Shown: piece by piece, positions 52,678-63,289 of the stretch | Numbering within the stretch: position 1 is the stretch's first letter | How the letters are laid out: each line of letters opens with the position of its first letter | Source: Acheta domesticus | Taxonomy: Eukaryota > Arthropoda > Insecta > Orthoptera > Gryllidae | Length of the DNA stretch: 64,000 nucleotides | Assembly: GCA_031308135.1 (NCBI GenBank) | Contig: JAHLJT010008756.1 | Coordinates: 134,494,949-134,558,948 of the forward strand | Direction: 5' to 3' | Made by a program: the position numbers and the translations under genes | The notes under the pieces: model-generated | Seen by the model: only the letters and a program-made list of their open reading frames with translations | The model's database searches: none | What the model was told of the DNA's origin: nothing

Positions 52678-52851
52678 GGCCTTCCACCGTCCCCATTGCC
52701 TCCGCGCCGTCTCCGCGCTGGGCAGAAATTCCCAATGCGTCATCTTCTGCACCCCTTGTTAAACTTCCTGCCCTCGCGCAGGTAGACACCGTTTGAGCGC
52801 GCCACGACGCTACAATATGAAACATATTAGAACACACATTTTCCGATGAAT

Positions 52852-53225
52852 CGACCGGCGTAGGTGGCTCCGGGCATCCATTGGTGTCACTGCAGTGCCT
52901 GACCTGGAGTTTCTTGGGTTCGAATCCCGACTGTGGAAGGATTTTCAACACTAGCTAATTAAGTAGATCGAACGCAGCCGCTATCCGGAGGAGAATTCTA
53001 GCGGCCGGCTGCTCTCACAGGCAGATTGCCATGGTTTCTCCGAAAGAAGCAGGTGAATGCTGGACCAGTACACAAACAAACGGGCGACGGACTACGCGCG
53101 ATCTTTCCTTCCTCTTCCGTATCCTATCCTTACCCCTTACTTACACACACACGTACACACATTACATTACCAGACAGGTCGGGAGACTAGGTTGGAGTTC
53201 AGAGCTTCTAGACGAAGCAAACTCG
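52852..53225 (+). mobile_element. SINE family 1 with intact A and B boxes
   Basis: GGCGTAGGTGGCTCCGGGCA (A box) and TTGGGTTCGAATCCCG (perfect B box). Then GGAGGAGAATTCTAGCGGCC, GCCATGGTTTCTCC, GGGCGACGGACTACGCGCGA, TCTTTCCTTCCTCTTCCG, CCCTTACTTACACACACACG and CAGGTCGGGAGACTAGG. The 3' third is missing. The best pol III promoter among the copies. Confidence 0.85.
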
Positions 53226-53289
53226 ACAATATGGCAGACCACCTTCCTTTCTTATTTTAATCTGCTCTAAAAACATAGTTCTTCAAATA

Positions 53290-53520
53290 TAGGTATGTAC
53301 AGTTTATTTTGAAAGAATGAGTAGTTTTCGCGTAATGTTTACGTCTAATGTTTGCGTCGCGTAAAGGTAATTTCTATTTTTTTCTCAAAAGCGGTTCCAA
53401 AGTTTTATTTTTTCCTCGAATTCCTCAAAGAACATATTAAAATGACGCAGTTCATATTTGCGCTGAACTCTCTGAATTTTCCGAAATTGCAGAAGGGTAA
53501 CATAATGCTAGAAAGCATGT
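53290..53520. repeat. AT-rich repeat block related to 30868-31965
   Basis: AAATTGCAGAAGGG, TTCATATTTGCGCTGAACTC and TTCGCGTAATG resemble units near 31300 and 42070. Boundaries unclear. Confidence 0.35.
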
Positions 53521-54039
53521 GCTATTGGAGCACTGCTAGTTCTATCTACAACACCCTCAGTTAACTATAAGAAACCATATCCTCTTGGATGAGATAATAA
53601 ATGCTGAGCTAGACACGAATATAAGGTGATGGTGAAACCGTAACCGTCCATTTCTAATTCTTCAGTCATTAATACGTTAGACCATTTAAAGTGTTGGTTT
53701 GTTTACGTTTAAAATGCCAAAAAATAGTAACGAATACTGTATGATTATGTGGAACAGTGAAAAGTGAAACAAATGTGTCATGGCATGTATAATACAAACG
53801 AAACACGTGCATGACGTTCATATCCTGAAGTGGGGCATTTGGGTTACCTGGTAGAAGTGGCAGTAAGGTGCAAGTAATTGTGCGTCATAAGTGTCACGAG
53901 TAGTTACATGAGTGGGGGGAAATTTGGTTAATAAAACAAAATTTTTCGAATGGTATACTTAAAATATACAAAATTTTTCGAACGCTATACTTAAAATGAA
54001 CAAAATTTTTCGAATGGTAATTATTTGAATGGTATGCTT
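53521..54039. other. AT-rich unassigned sequence
   Basis: A triplicated motif AAAATTTTTCGAAYG occurs at 53938, 53970 and 54002 (32-bp spacing). Confidence 0.5.
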
Positions 54040-54312
54040 TGGAGAAGGCAATTCTAAGCCTCCGAGATGTCCAATCCATTTTTTTTTTTTTTTTTTTGTT
54101 TTGAGAGAAAGGAAAGTAAAGGTTTAGACCTTGCATTGAACACACTTGGATAATGAACGTTAATTTATGAATTACACAGCCATCTTGTGGCGAATCTTAA
54201 AAATAAAAACCCAACATCTAGATACACATATGGGTCGTCGCAATACACTAATATCTCAGTTTCGTCAGAAATGTGGCATAGCGAGTTATTGCCCCCAAGG
54301 TCTTCAATTGTA
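54040..54312. mobile_element. MITE X (TTGAAGACCT family), copy 2
   Basis: The right end TATTGCCCCCAAGGTCTTCA is clean; GTGGCATAGC, ACCCAACATCTAGATACAC and TAAAGGTTTAGACCTTGCAT match copies 1 and 3. The left TIR is degraded and carries a T19 run. Confidence 0.7.
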
Positions 54313-54399
54313 TTAGCATTGGTTTACATTTATCATTTACATCTTTTTCATATATTGCATTAATGTAATATACTCGTATTAAAAAAAGGGAGTGAACTT

Positions 54400-54760
54400 A
54401 CAAGTTCTTGTTGAAGTGTGAATTGACAGCCCCTGCCTGTTGTCGGCTGAGCGGAGCGGGGTGCCTGGCGAAGGGGAGTGGGGCGGGGCGAGTGGGAGAG
54501 TGGGGGAAGAGGGGGTGGAGGGGGTGGAAGGATCGCGTCGCGGGTAATGAGGCGCGATGCGGCGTCGTTCCCCCCCCCCCCTCCCCCTCCGCCCGCTGCG
54601 GAATGGCCGGGTATCGGGAGCATCGGCTTATCGCTCTGGGGCCAAGGACGCGTAAACGGCGGAGGAGAGAGCGAGAGAAACTGGCGGTCGTGAGGCAAGT
54701 GTGTGGACGAACTGGGATTCCTCTCTTCTTTTACTGCCACACACTGATTAGTGCGTGGGT
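54400..54760. other. GC-rich block
   Basis: G-rich then C-run sequence (GGGGCGGGGCGAGTGGGAG). Frames on both strands, no domain. Confidence 0.35.
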
Positions 54761-55009
54761 TGGCCTCCAGAAGCCCCTATCGCCGTCATGTGAGACTTAT
54801 CATGAGCACGTGTACCTAGAGTAGTTTGTCATTGCTTTCCCAAGGGGCGCTAGTGCGCCAATTTTCAAGTTTGATTTGAATACCCCATAGGGCAGGCCAA
54901 GATACAATATCCCCAATATTATCCAGTAATTCAAATATCGAAACTTTGGTGCTAAATTGCTAGAGGATATAATTTTATCAGGATCGGCCAAATGCCTTTC
55001 CTGGGATCT

Positions 55010-55146
55010 GTTTTAAATGCCGACAAGCGTCTGCATGCTTGCCGTCGATTTTTGGCCCCTCAAAAAATCCCCCGACCGGGTTTGATCTCGCGAACTTGGG
55101 ACGAGTAGCCCGGCATGATAACCTCTGTACCATCAAAGCCGGTAAC
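55010..55146 (-). mobile_element. tRNA-derived SINE head, related to family 2
   Basis: Minus strand: GGCTTTGATGGTACAGAGGT (A-box region), CCCAAGTTCGCGAGATCAAA then CCCGG (B box with one change). The CCCAAGTTCGCG...AAACCCGGTCG string also occurs in the copy at 1-389. The body differs afterwards. Confidence 0.6.
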
Positions 55147-55218
55147 TGTGGATCGCAGCAAAGAAATAAAAGTTAATCTATTCTGTGTGTGAAAATATAA
55201 TTTCTGGATTGCCTTGAT

Positions 55219-55454
55219 CACTGGCGGATACAGGGGTGGCACCCCCCCCGCAAAGGTCTGGAGTTTTTGTTAATTTTTTTTGACACAATTGATATAAACA
55301 TTTATGTTCTAATTATGAAATTATTTAAACAAAAATATTATATGGTATCATATCTACATTTCATAAATAATACGCAATATAATAAATATGTTTATTATTT
55401 AACTAAAATATTCGTTGCCTCCACCCCTCAGATGATCGGCTGGATCTGCCCTTG
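55219..55454. mobile_element. hAT-type MITE (GGCGGATCC family)
   Basis: Left CACTGGCGGATACAGGGG and right CTGGATCTGCCCTTG. An 8-bp duplication GCCTTGAT/GCCTTGAA (7 of 8) lies at 55211-55218 and 55455-55462. The interior ATATGTTTATTATTTAACTA is as in the other copies. Confidence 0.85.
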
Positions 55455-55497
55455 GCCTTGAAGGTGGAACGAGCTTCCAGAGGACACGGCGAGTATA

Positions 55498-55733
55498 CTG
55501 CGATTTTTCTAACGTTGCCTTTAAAGGCCAGTCTGCACGATGGAATATGTCACGGTATTTCGCGCCTTTCTCAGTCATGCCGCTAGATACCGCATGATAT
55601 CTTATGATCATCTTATCAAGCAGTGCTTGCGATCATGGGACATCTAGCGGCAGGACCGAGAAAGACGCGAAATGCCGTGTGATATTCCATTGTGGCCAAA
55701 GGGGCTTGAGGGGCAGAGTGAGAAAAATCGCAG
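55498..55733. mobile_element. CTGCGATTTT-ended MITE carrying a different foldback interior
   Basis: TA on both sides (55496-55497, 55734-55735) and CTGCGATTTTTCT ends as in the TA-type family. The interior (55526-55697) is an unrelated inverted repeat: TGGAATATGTCACGGTATTT, CGCGCCTTTCTCAGTC and GCCGCTAGAT at the left, with complements at the right. Either a nested insertion or a chimeric subfamily. Confidence 0.7.
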
Positions 55734-55739
55734 TATGGA

Positions 55740-56160
55740 AGAGGGCGCTGGTTGCGGAGGCGTGGCCGTGGAGGTTTTGGGGGGGGGGAGGGCGCGTCAT
55801 CTGGATGAGCGGCGTTGGAGGTCGATGCGCGTCGTCGGCCGTCGTCTTTTTCAGCCGTCACGCGCCGAGGCGGGCGCTGATTCCTTCTTCAGAGAGGGCG
55901 CGATCCTTCTCCTCGCTTTTGCTTGCCTTCTTTTCCGTTCCTCCCCGTCCGCCTTTCGCCCCGCGTGGAGCTCTCGTGTGCATTAGCAGCCCTTCTTACG
56001 CGAGAGTGAAACTTGAGTTGAAAATGATTGCAATATTTTCTTTTTGTTATTTAAGGTTGCGTCAACTTCTAGACCATTAGCGACCACTATTGGTTTTTAA
56101 TGTTATCTATGAGGATGAAACGATATGGTGATGATAGAGTGTGAAAGGACGAACGCATAC
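55740..56160. other. CpG-rich then mixed unassigned sequence
   Basis: GC-rich to about 55980 with frames on both strands; no domain. Confidence 0.3.
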
Positions 56161-56164
56161 CACG

Positions 56165-56251
56165 AAGCCCGAGGCGGGACTCGAACCCGCGATCCTTGGT
56201 CCGAGATCGCTACACCACTACTGTCTTACAGATCTCGGCCACGCGGCCGGC
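56165..56251 (-). mobile_element. tRNA-like SINE head or tRNA pseudogene
   Basis: Minus strand: GTGGCCGAGATCTG A-box-like, then GCGGGTTCGAGTCCCGC, a perfect T arm with B box. CCGAGATC and GATCTCGG flank the middle as an 8-bp inverted repeat. No matching acceptor stem, so not a functional tRNA by eye. Confidence 0.5.
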
Positions 56252-57340
56252 TGCAATGTTTTGTTTTGATGAAGGCCGAGGAAAATCAGTGCAGCAATCC
56301 CTCAATATTCGCGCTAGGTTCCCAAAACGCATCGCGAAAGTCAAATCCCCGAATGTTGAGTCTGTCTTTTAATGAAAGAAACTGGATTTGGTTCCTGTAT
56401 ATCGAACTAATCTTTAAAAATTAAAGAAAAAATGACGAACAATTGCAGTAGAACTAAGTACGCGCTGCTGCAAACAGAATTTCAATTGTCATCCCAAAGA
56501 GAAGAAACAAAATAATGTTTGAAATGTATTTTAATGTTGAAGGTGATTGAATATAGGATTTTTTTCATCACCCTCCTCGTTGTTATAAAATTCTAGTGTG
56601 GAAAAGTTGCTGCTTCTATTTCTCTCTAAAAATTTCGAAGTAATTTCCATGTTCTGATCATATTAGAACGCCCTTTTCTACCAGAGCTTGTTGAAGTTTT
56701 AGAACGCCATTTACAGCTTTCACTTTGAAATGGCTTCAGCATGCAGTTTCGCTTCCTTAGTTCATCATTACGTTCGAGGAGGTTTTCTTCGCTGATTCTT
56801 TCCCGAAGCTATTCTTCAATGAAATCATGAAAAGGAGAGATGCACAGATCTTGAATAGCTTTTCTGTTCATTTGGCCGAAACCGTTACCTGCAATTTGAC
56901 GCGACTGTATTGAATTATTTTACAATTTTGTGTTTCTATGAAACGTGAAGTGACATTCCAACTTTGAACGTGATACTTTGAGCTCCGAATTTTTGTTGCG
57001 TAAATTTCCTCTGAACGGAAAGCACAGCCTGAAGAGGCTAATGATGGAATGAGGCAATTTCGCGAAGCAGCTTGAGAACAGTTTGGAAGGAATGCTCCAG
57101 TAAAATAACGCATTGAGAGTCTTTTATACTGGAAATGAGAGGATGGATGCGAGTGTTCGTAGCGCTCTAGGAAGCGTCCTTAACCTGCGCGGTGAAGAGA
57201 TTTCTGCGAAGGGCTCAAGAGAGGTTTCTCGGGTCATGTGCAAGCGCGCCAGCTGCGCTGGGCTGCACTTGCAGCGAACGCGGTCTCGTTTCCCGAAGTC
57301 GGCTCCTGGCGATCGCTGGGAAGGCGCTGCTCGCGTGTGC
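56252..57340. other. Unassigned sequence
   Basis: Nothing recognised. Confidence 0.35.
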
Positions 57341-57530
57341 AGACCGATTTGCGCCTCGCCCCCCCCCCCCAGCCACCATTTCGCACCATCCCCTCCCCCC
57401 GCGCCCACTATTCCCATGCTCCCTCCGTGCCACGCCCTCGCCTCCGCACCCTCCGCGTCCCCTCCTCCGCAGCTCCACCCCTCCGTTTCCCCCGCCACCC
57501 CACGAATGATGCCGTCTCTGCTCCAAAGCT
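57341..57530. repeat. C-rich low-complexity tract
   Basis: C-run at 57360-57371 and CCTCCGC-type units. Overlapping frames in all phases. Confidence 0.6.
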
Positions 57531-58235
57531 GCTCTTTGACGAAGACATTTCCGGCTAGAGTAAGTTTGTGTTTCGATTACGTCTCTGCGTAGCAAATATG
57601 TCTCTCCGCGTTGACGGTGTTGATTGGCGGCGGTAAGTCGTGGACGTACACGCGAAGACGCAAGGACGTGAGATAGCCCGTAGCGAGATATGAGTTGGAG
57701 CCGGCTCGGAGCTAATATCTTTCCAGGCTAGCGCCGGAGTCGAATCACTGTGCCACTCACACGCGCCAGGACAAGTCCCTCCTCTTTGCCCAGAGTATCG
57801 GGCTACTGCCACGACGAAACCGAGAGCTCAACTGGGGAACCCCCCGAACTAAGGCCCGGGCAGCTAGGGGGCCTCCTCGCTTCCTCACTGCGTACATTTT
57901 CACGCTATTGACGTGCGTAACATCAGAACCTGGGTAACCTGACGGTGAGTCTCAGAGTCCCGACGGACTTTTAAATGTGGAATCCAGAGCATTCCGAAGA
58001 ATCTCCTTCACTCTATCCTGCCCAAAGGCCGACGCGCCAGGGGCCCAAGTTGTTGGTTACCGGGTAAGGCGCAGTAACCAGGATCTTAGCATCGCCACCT
58101 CATTGAAGCTAACGACGTGAGTGCCGCCATGAAATTAAGGGTCTGGGTGGTCATCTACAACTCTCCACCAAAGATCGTGTTCACCTGAGCAGACACAATC
58201 CCTCCAGCGGGGACGCGGTCGGAAATGCATACCGA
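57531..58235. other. Unassigned GC-moderate sequence
   Basis: Non-repetitive within the window, contains GCCGGAGTCGAATC. I see no gene or family match. Confidence 0.3.
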
Positions 58236-58239
58236 GTGT

Positions 58240-58640
58240 TGGTGTGGCTTTCGGATGGCCAGGGCGCAGCGTGGGCGGCTGCCTTGTGAGGCGCTCCCTC
58301 CGAGGGTTGGCCAGGTGCGTCTGCGGGCGCGGGCGCGGCCGGCGCCGTGTTGACCCGGGGTCGGCTGTGTTTGCGCCAAGTTGGCTCGGCCAGGAGAGGA
58401 GCGCCCCGCCCCCCTTCACAATGGCCCCGTATTGATCTTCGGGGGGACGGGGGGGGAGAGGGTGCTAATTCCGCCGCACCGCGCGGCGCGTCTTCCGTGC
58501 GCGCGCCGCCTGATTGGCCTAATTGGTCGGCGGCGCCGTGGACGTCGCGGCAGACGCGCGCCGGCACCGCCTGAGCCTCCGATGCAGGCGCCGCAGTGGG
58601 CGGCGATGCGCCCTCGCGCGGCGCGGGCCGAAAATGATGT
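58240..58640. other. CpG-island-like block
   Basis: High CpG, with two CCAAT-type elements as CTGATTGGCC and TAATTGGTCG (58509-58530), a G-run and GCGGCGCGTC. Plausible promoter-like composition; no exon recognised. Confidence 0.4.
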
Positions 58641-58645
58641 CTATA

Positions 58646-58815
58646 CAGGATGTCCGGGGAGGAAACGTCGAAGCTTCGAAAATAAGCTCTTAAGACAATT
58701 CTAAACATATTATGTCTAATAAACTATGTGGATATTCCGAATGGTTGGGCCGCTATAAGCACTCAAAAGTTGGTTTGAAAAAATGATTTCTAGTAATATC
58801 ACCAATTGTTTATTA
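58646..58815. mobile_element. Mariner-like MITE, half copy
   Basis: TA then CAGGATGTCCGGGGAGGAAA, AATAAGCTCTTAAGACAATT and AGCACTCAAAAGTTGGTTTG match one arm of 1046-1528. The other arm is missing. Confidence 0.75.
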
Positions 58816-59230
58816 AATAACTTGGATCCGTAACCATTATTTATTAAGTACATCTATTCTTCTGAAAATCTGTAACTATATAACTATTTTTACACTCCTT
58901 TTCTAATTCCTTAACATCTAGCATTTTCGAGAATGACTAGTGTAAAGTTTATATGAAAAGATTTTTTGATCTGCTGTTCAGTAAAAAAATGATGTTAATG
59001 TAAATTTTAACTTTTTTTCTTAAACAAGCAATAATCACTGACGCAAGTGGATGCAAGAGTTGACTAAAACAATTTATAAACGGCGTAAATATTTACTTCC
59101 CTCGGCATTACTTATTTTAATTATTCTCCAACGCGCATTCAGCTCGTTTCGGCCCTCAGTGCGGCGGAGCGAATGACTTGCACCTCATCACCCGCCCGCC
59201 TTTTCCTTGTCCTCAATGATTCTGAGCACG
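58816..59230. other. AT-rich unassigned sequence
   Basis: Nothing recognised. Confidence 0.35.
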
Positions 59231-59235
59231 TGCCA

Positions 59236-59568
59236 TTACCCGAGTTTATGAAAGCGACGATTCCGAGCCCCGTTAGTCACGAAGTGAAGTTGCGTTTCAA
59301 TGTCCGACTGACGTAACGGAGGAGGCAAGTTGGCAGGAAGGGCTCGTGAACTAGAAGCACGAGGTGATGTCTGTGTTCCTGGTAATTGCTCTGCAGGCAC
59401 CTGCAACGTTTGGCCTTGCTTCGTGAAGCTGTCTGAGGCTGACGTTTCCTTAGACACTTTCCCGTTGGTCAAAACGCCCATTGCGTTTGTGCCAGTAAGC
59501 AAAACAAATGTTGTGAAGACGGATAGTATTTGAATCGTTCTGTTTATAGCAACATAGATGTGTTCCAT
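59236..59568 (-). CDS. Candidate secreted-protein first coding exon
   Basis: A 110-residue minus-strand frame from an ATG at 59568. Residues 10-29 look like a signal peptide: Arg10, hydrophobic core ILSVFTTFVLLTG (14-26), then TNA, with a likely cut after Ala29. The rest is hydrophilic, Ser/Thr/Pro-rich, with LPANLPPPLRQSD and a basic end GARNRRFHKLG. Composition is balanced and non-repetitive, unlike the low-complexity frames around. A GT in CTCGGGTAATGG right at the stop could be a splice donor, so this may be exon 1 of a secreted peptide or neuropeptide-like precursor. I do not recognise the family, and chance remains possible. Confidence 0.35.
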   Translation of the reverse strand: MEHIYVAINRTIQILSVFTTFVLLTGTNAMGVLTNGKVSKETSASDSFTKQGQTLQVPAEQLPGTQTSPRASSSRALPANLPPPLRQSDIETQLHFVTNGARNRRFHKLG

Positions 59569-60835
59569 AAAGTTGCGTGCTGTCTTCCGATGTAGAAGAC
59601 GTCTTAAGAATGATTAAGAGATATTGATAATTGGTCAAGAGCAATTCTCGTATAATAGATTTTCATCAACTCCTCAAAATAAGAAAAAGGCATTTCTAAG
59701 AAGAAATAATTCTTATGGTATCAGAGTCTTCAAAATGTACGATTTGGTTTCCCACAATTTTGAAGACTGATTAAACATTGCAGCCTGTTCATTTATTTGA
59801 TGGAAAGATGCATTCAGTAAGGTACTAGCTTATTTTTACGTCATGTGCACTTTCAAAATATCCGCTATCTGAATCGAATTGTACAAGTTTCGAATCGTGA
59901 TTAATTAAAATTTGGCTGCCTATGTGCCAAAAACCTCATTACGTACAAAATGTTTTTTTCTTTATGAGATAACTAGACATTATTTTTCTGCAGCGCTTGT
60001 AACAACATGTTGAAAACCCACCCTCATCGCTATGAAAGGTGGTGTTGTTGAAACGTCTGTTGGACAAATCGGTAATGTTCGCGTCGTGCAAATCGGTTTA
60101 ACAGGGAGGGGCAAGACTGAGCAGACTAAGCAGTGAGGGGCAGTCGCTCTTGCACGTGTGTGCAGGAGCGCACATACCCGGCAATGGACAGGCCAGATCT
60201 ATGGAGGCAAAAAGATTAAATATCCGTGACCTTGACGTGCAGCAGAGATGTATAAGGTTGATTGTACAGGCAGTGGATTGTAAAGGGAACGACAGAGACA
60301 ACTAAATCCTCTTTCTAGTTGATAAACCAAACGTACTGATTTATGACGAAGAACGTGTCATGGTACAAGAGTATTTTGTTAAAAATAAATAAATGAGAAA
60401 ACGATATATAACATAATAAAAGAGCGACCGACTTGGAGGTCAACCCTGAAGAAAGAGGACCGAGTGACTCCTTCTTCTCCTCCCGTGGCAGAGGAATGGA
60501 AGATGCCCGCACAGGCCGACTGTGCACACATATGTGTGAATTTTTGGAATACCGTGGTTCTAATCTTCGATTAACACCTATTGAACTCCCAGAACGCAGT
60601 ATATCTAAAGAGCTATAACAAATTCTAGAGGAACGTAATTCGATTCCTTCATGGAACTTGACAACCACAGTGGCAACAACCGTAAATAAGCAAACCAAAA
60701 CGTCATCTTGTGGTCCTTTCTATATCCCCCTAAAATAGTTTCGCTTGCTCTTAGAGGACCACAGTGTGACAACCTATTAGTGATAATAAAGGAAATTGTG
60801 AAATGAAAAAAATCTTCAATTTATTATTAAAGAAA
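59569..60835. other. Unassigned sequence
   Basis: AT-rich, no repeats recognised. It would contain the 5' flank of the candidate secreted-protein exon. Confidence 0.35.
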
Positions 60836-61085
60836 CTGAAGATCTCGGTGGAATAATATGCTAGGCCACAATGCGTACGTTCTAAGAAAAAGGAGAATAA
60901 AGATTTAGACATTGCATTTTACACGTTGGAATAACGTTAATTTATGAATTACACTGCCATCTTACTGCGAAACTTTAAAATAAAAACCCAACATCTAGAT
61001 ACATCTACGGGGCATCGAAAAACACTAATATCTGAATTTCATCAGAAATGTGGCATAGCATGTTATTGCCCCTAAGTCTTTAATT
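60836..61085. mobile_element. MITE X (TTGAAGACCT family), copy 3
   Basis: Left CTGAAGATCTCGGTGGAATA then ATGCTAGGCCAC; right GTGGCATAGCATGTTATTGC then CCCTAAGTCTTTAATT. The interior ACCCAACATCTAGATACATC and CTGCCATCTTACTGCGAA matches the other copies. Both TIRs are recognisable. Confidence 0.75.
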
Positions 61086-62430
61086 ATAAATTGTTTCTTC
61101 CTATTCAGTGTATTGAATTATTAATAAGAGAATTTGCTTTCGCCCCTTGCTACATTTTTGCGGAGTTACCCGTAGTAATAAATAGTTTCGTTTGTACGTA
61201 GTGGGCGGAAGGCTTCGGTCGTGGTCACCAGCAGAGAAGAAAGACCTCCAGCGACTCTCACGCGATTCGGCGTTGGCTACGAGTCAGCGCCCGCCCCGCC
61301 CCGCCCTGGGAAGCAGGTTTATGGCTATCAGATACGCCGCCATGCGCCCTAATGCAATGAATGAGAGAATAAGTGAGTGGGAATTCCTGGCAACGCTGCG
61401 CCAAAGGAACAGCGGGCGGCGCCCGGCCGGCCGGCCGGCCGATAAGAGAATACTCGCCATTGTACTGGCCATATTGCGGCTATTTCTTGCTCTCTGCTGA
61501 GGCATTTTTTCGCCCCAGCGTTTCGCATTGTGTTTACGAGTGCGTGACATGTTTGGGAACGTCCACGGCGTCCCAGTTTCTTTCAGGGCACAAAATAGCG
61601 AAATGTCCCAGACATTTTTGTGCTTTGCACGCACAAGCGCTCCGAAAACGGAATTCTACTCGTGCACGTAAGACGCAAAGGCCAGATCTTACACTGGATG
61701 TAAATGAAGCGAATATTGCTCATTACTTTTGCGAAATAGGGAAAGTTCGCAACTTCCCGCTGACGTGTTTCACGTGTGCCAAATATCGCAATCTCCCGTG
61801 ACGTGGTGCTATATGATGCTCGATATATGTTATACTTTCCGCCAATACATTTCTAATATCGCTCATAAAATGTGTTCTCTTATCGGGAAATTGAATTCGG
61901 CTCCCTCGTTTACTTTTTACGAACTTCCAAATTGGAAAGCGTCGGCAGGCGGGTGCCCCTTCCGCCTGCCTCGCCCAAGTTGAGGGTTCTTGCCCTGCAG
62001 ACGCCGGCCTGCCCCTGCCCCTGCCCCTGCCCGTCCCCCTTGCCCCTGCCCCTCCCCTTGCCACTGCTCGCGCTCACGACTCGGGAATCGCTCGTCCGTT
62101 ATTGACGACCCGTTCGCGGAAGGGGCGGCTCCTGATTCTTGCGACGCAATTGGTGTCTTGAAGTTTGTTGAAATACTTGATACCGATGCATTGATGAATT
62201 TCTTGCGTCGGAAAGCTTCCTGATTGATCGCGTTCGCCTGCAGGCCCCTTCGGCCGCAGTTTGCATTCATTTCGCAAAAGTTTGATCCTTCGTGTTTGCA
62301 ACACAATTAAGAAGCGCGAGATTGAATTCTTGTATCAGAAAATATTAACTTCGTGACTACTAAGGATTGATTTCATCAGTTATTCTTTCTGTTTCGACTT
62401 CTTCCGTCGTGGCGCATCTTCACATCATTA
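61086..62430. other. Unassigned sequence with small GC-rich patches
   Basis: (CCGG)n at 61423-61440 and CCCCTGCCCCTGCC at 62010-62060. No gene recognised. Confidence 0.35.
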
Positions 62431-62431
62431 C

Positions 62432-62638
62432 GGGAATTTGAGCGGTGTCTGCTCTGATGTGTAGTTTTCCCAAGTTTCTCCGTACATATCAAGGCGGGTC
62501 CAGAGAAATACACAATCATATGTTACGGACGCACCAGATATTTCCTTCGTCCTCCTATCCTTATCCTCTCCCGTTTCAAACAACACTTCCTCTTGCATAA
62601 ACTACACTACCGCACCAGTTCCGTATTAACGCACGGGT
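62432..62638 (+). mobile_element. SINE family 1, 5' part (split by insertion)
   Basis: GCTCTGATGTGTAGTTTTCC, AGATATTTCCTTCGTCC, TATCCTTATCC and GTATTAACGCACGGG follow the family order. The 3' part resumes at 62997. Confidence 0.65.
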
Positions 62639-62996
62639 TTGAAGGGCCCTGGTCCAGGGCCCCCAATGTTCAATAGCCTCCGACAGTTCTTTAAAAAAAT
62701 GTTTCATGATACAATTTTTAAGAAATAAAGCAAAAAAAACGTACAAAAAGTGATGTGTGAATAAACTATACGCAAAAAATTGGCATAACGGAGTGATGTG
62801 TCGTGTATCATTGGATAATATTTATAATACGGAATGTCGCTCGTTGATGTGAGAATGCCAGTCAGTGATGTTAGTTTTTTTTAAACAAAACTTATCTTGA
62901 AATTGAAGAGAGGAAGAGATCGGTGAAAGTAAGAGCAGGGACCCACAAATTAAGGTAGTCCAAGGGCCCTCAAAGCTGTTAAAACGGCCTTGTAGC
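62639..62996. mobile_element. MITE inserted in SINE (AAGGGCCCTGG ends)
   Basis: About 358 bp interrupting a SINE. The flanking 8-mers GCACGGGT and ACACGTGT match at 6 of 8 positions. GAAGGGCCCTGGTCC at the left and GTCCAAGGGCCCTC near the right are inverted. The size of the duplication suggests hAT, tentatively. Confidence 0.55.
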
Positions 62997-63208
62997 ACAC
63001 GTGTCGGAAGACCAGTCAGGAACTTGGAGATTGTCTCGACTGGAGCGATGCTTTGCTAGGAATGATACCTGGAGAAAGAAACCCATCAAGCCCGCGTGTT
63101 GGTCGGCGCCGGATCCGACGTTTTAGCTATGGAGTAACGCCTTCACCCCATTCAGCACGCACAACACTTACAGGATACCCGAGGAAGGAAGTTGAGGCGC
63201 CCGGAAGA
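62997..63208 (+). mobile_element. SINE family 1, 3' part (continuation of 62432-62638)
   Basis: GTGTCGGAAGACCAGTCAGG, GATACCTGGAGAAAG, TTGGTCGGCGCCGGATCC, AACACTTACAGGATACCC and GAGGCGCCCGGAAG follow family order from where the 5' part stopped. Confidence 0.65.
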
Positions 63209-63289
63209 AAACACTAAATGCTCCGTCTCTTCCCCACAGGCCCTTTTGGGAGGGGAAGGATGGCGAGCGGAAGGCGAAGGACTCGAGTA

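Larger units (their letters stand above)
52351..52814 (-). mobile_element. Solo LTR of an LTR retrotransposon
   Basis: Read on the minus strand it begins TGTAGCGTCGTGG and ends GACGCCACA, the short inverted TG...CA ends of an LTR. The direct 4-bp duplication ATAT lies at 52347-52350 and 52815-52818. It has a TATA-like TTTATAA (plus 52671-52677) and an AATAAA poly(A) signal (plus 52410-52415) in the correct order. 464 bp. No gag/pol or second LTR lies on either side, so it is a solo LTR left by recombination. The 4-bp duplication and size suit Ty3/gypsy but do not prove it. Confidence 0.85.

Noticed and set aside
56165..56251. Possible functional tRNA gene (perfect T arm)
   Set aside because: No complementary acceptor stem and an abnormal D/anticodon region; fits a tRNA-derived repeat head.
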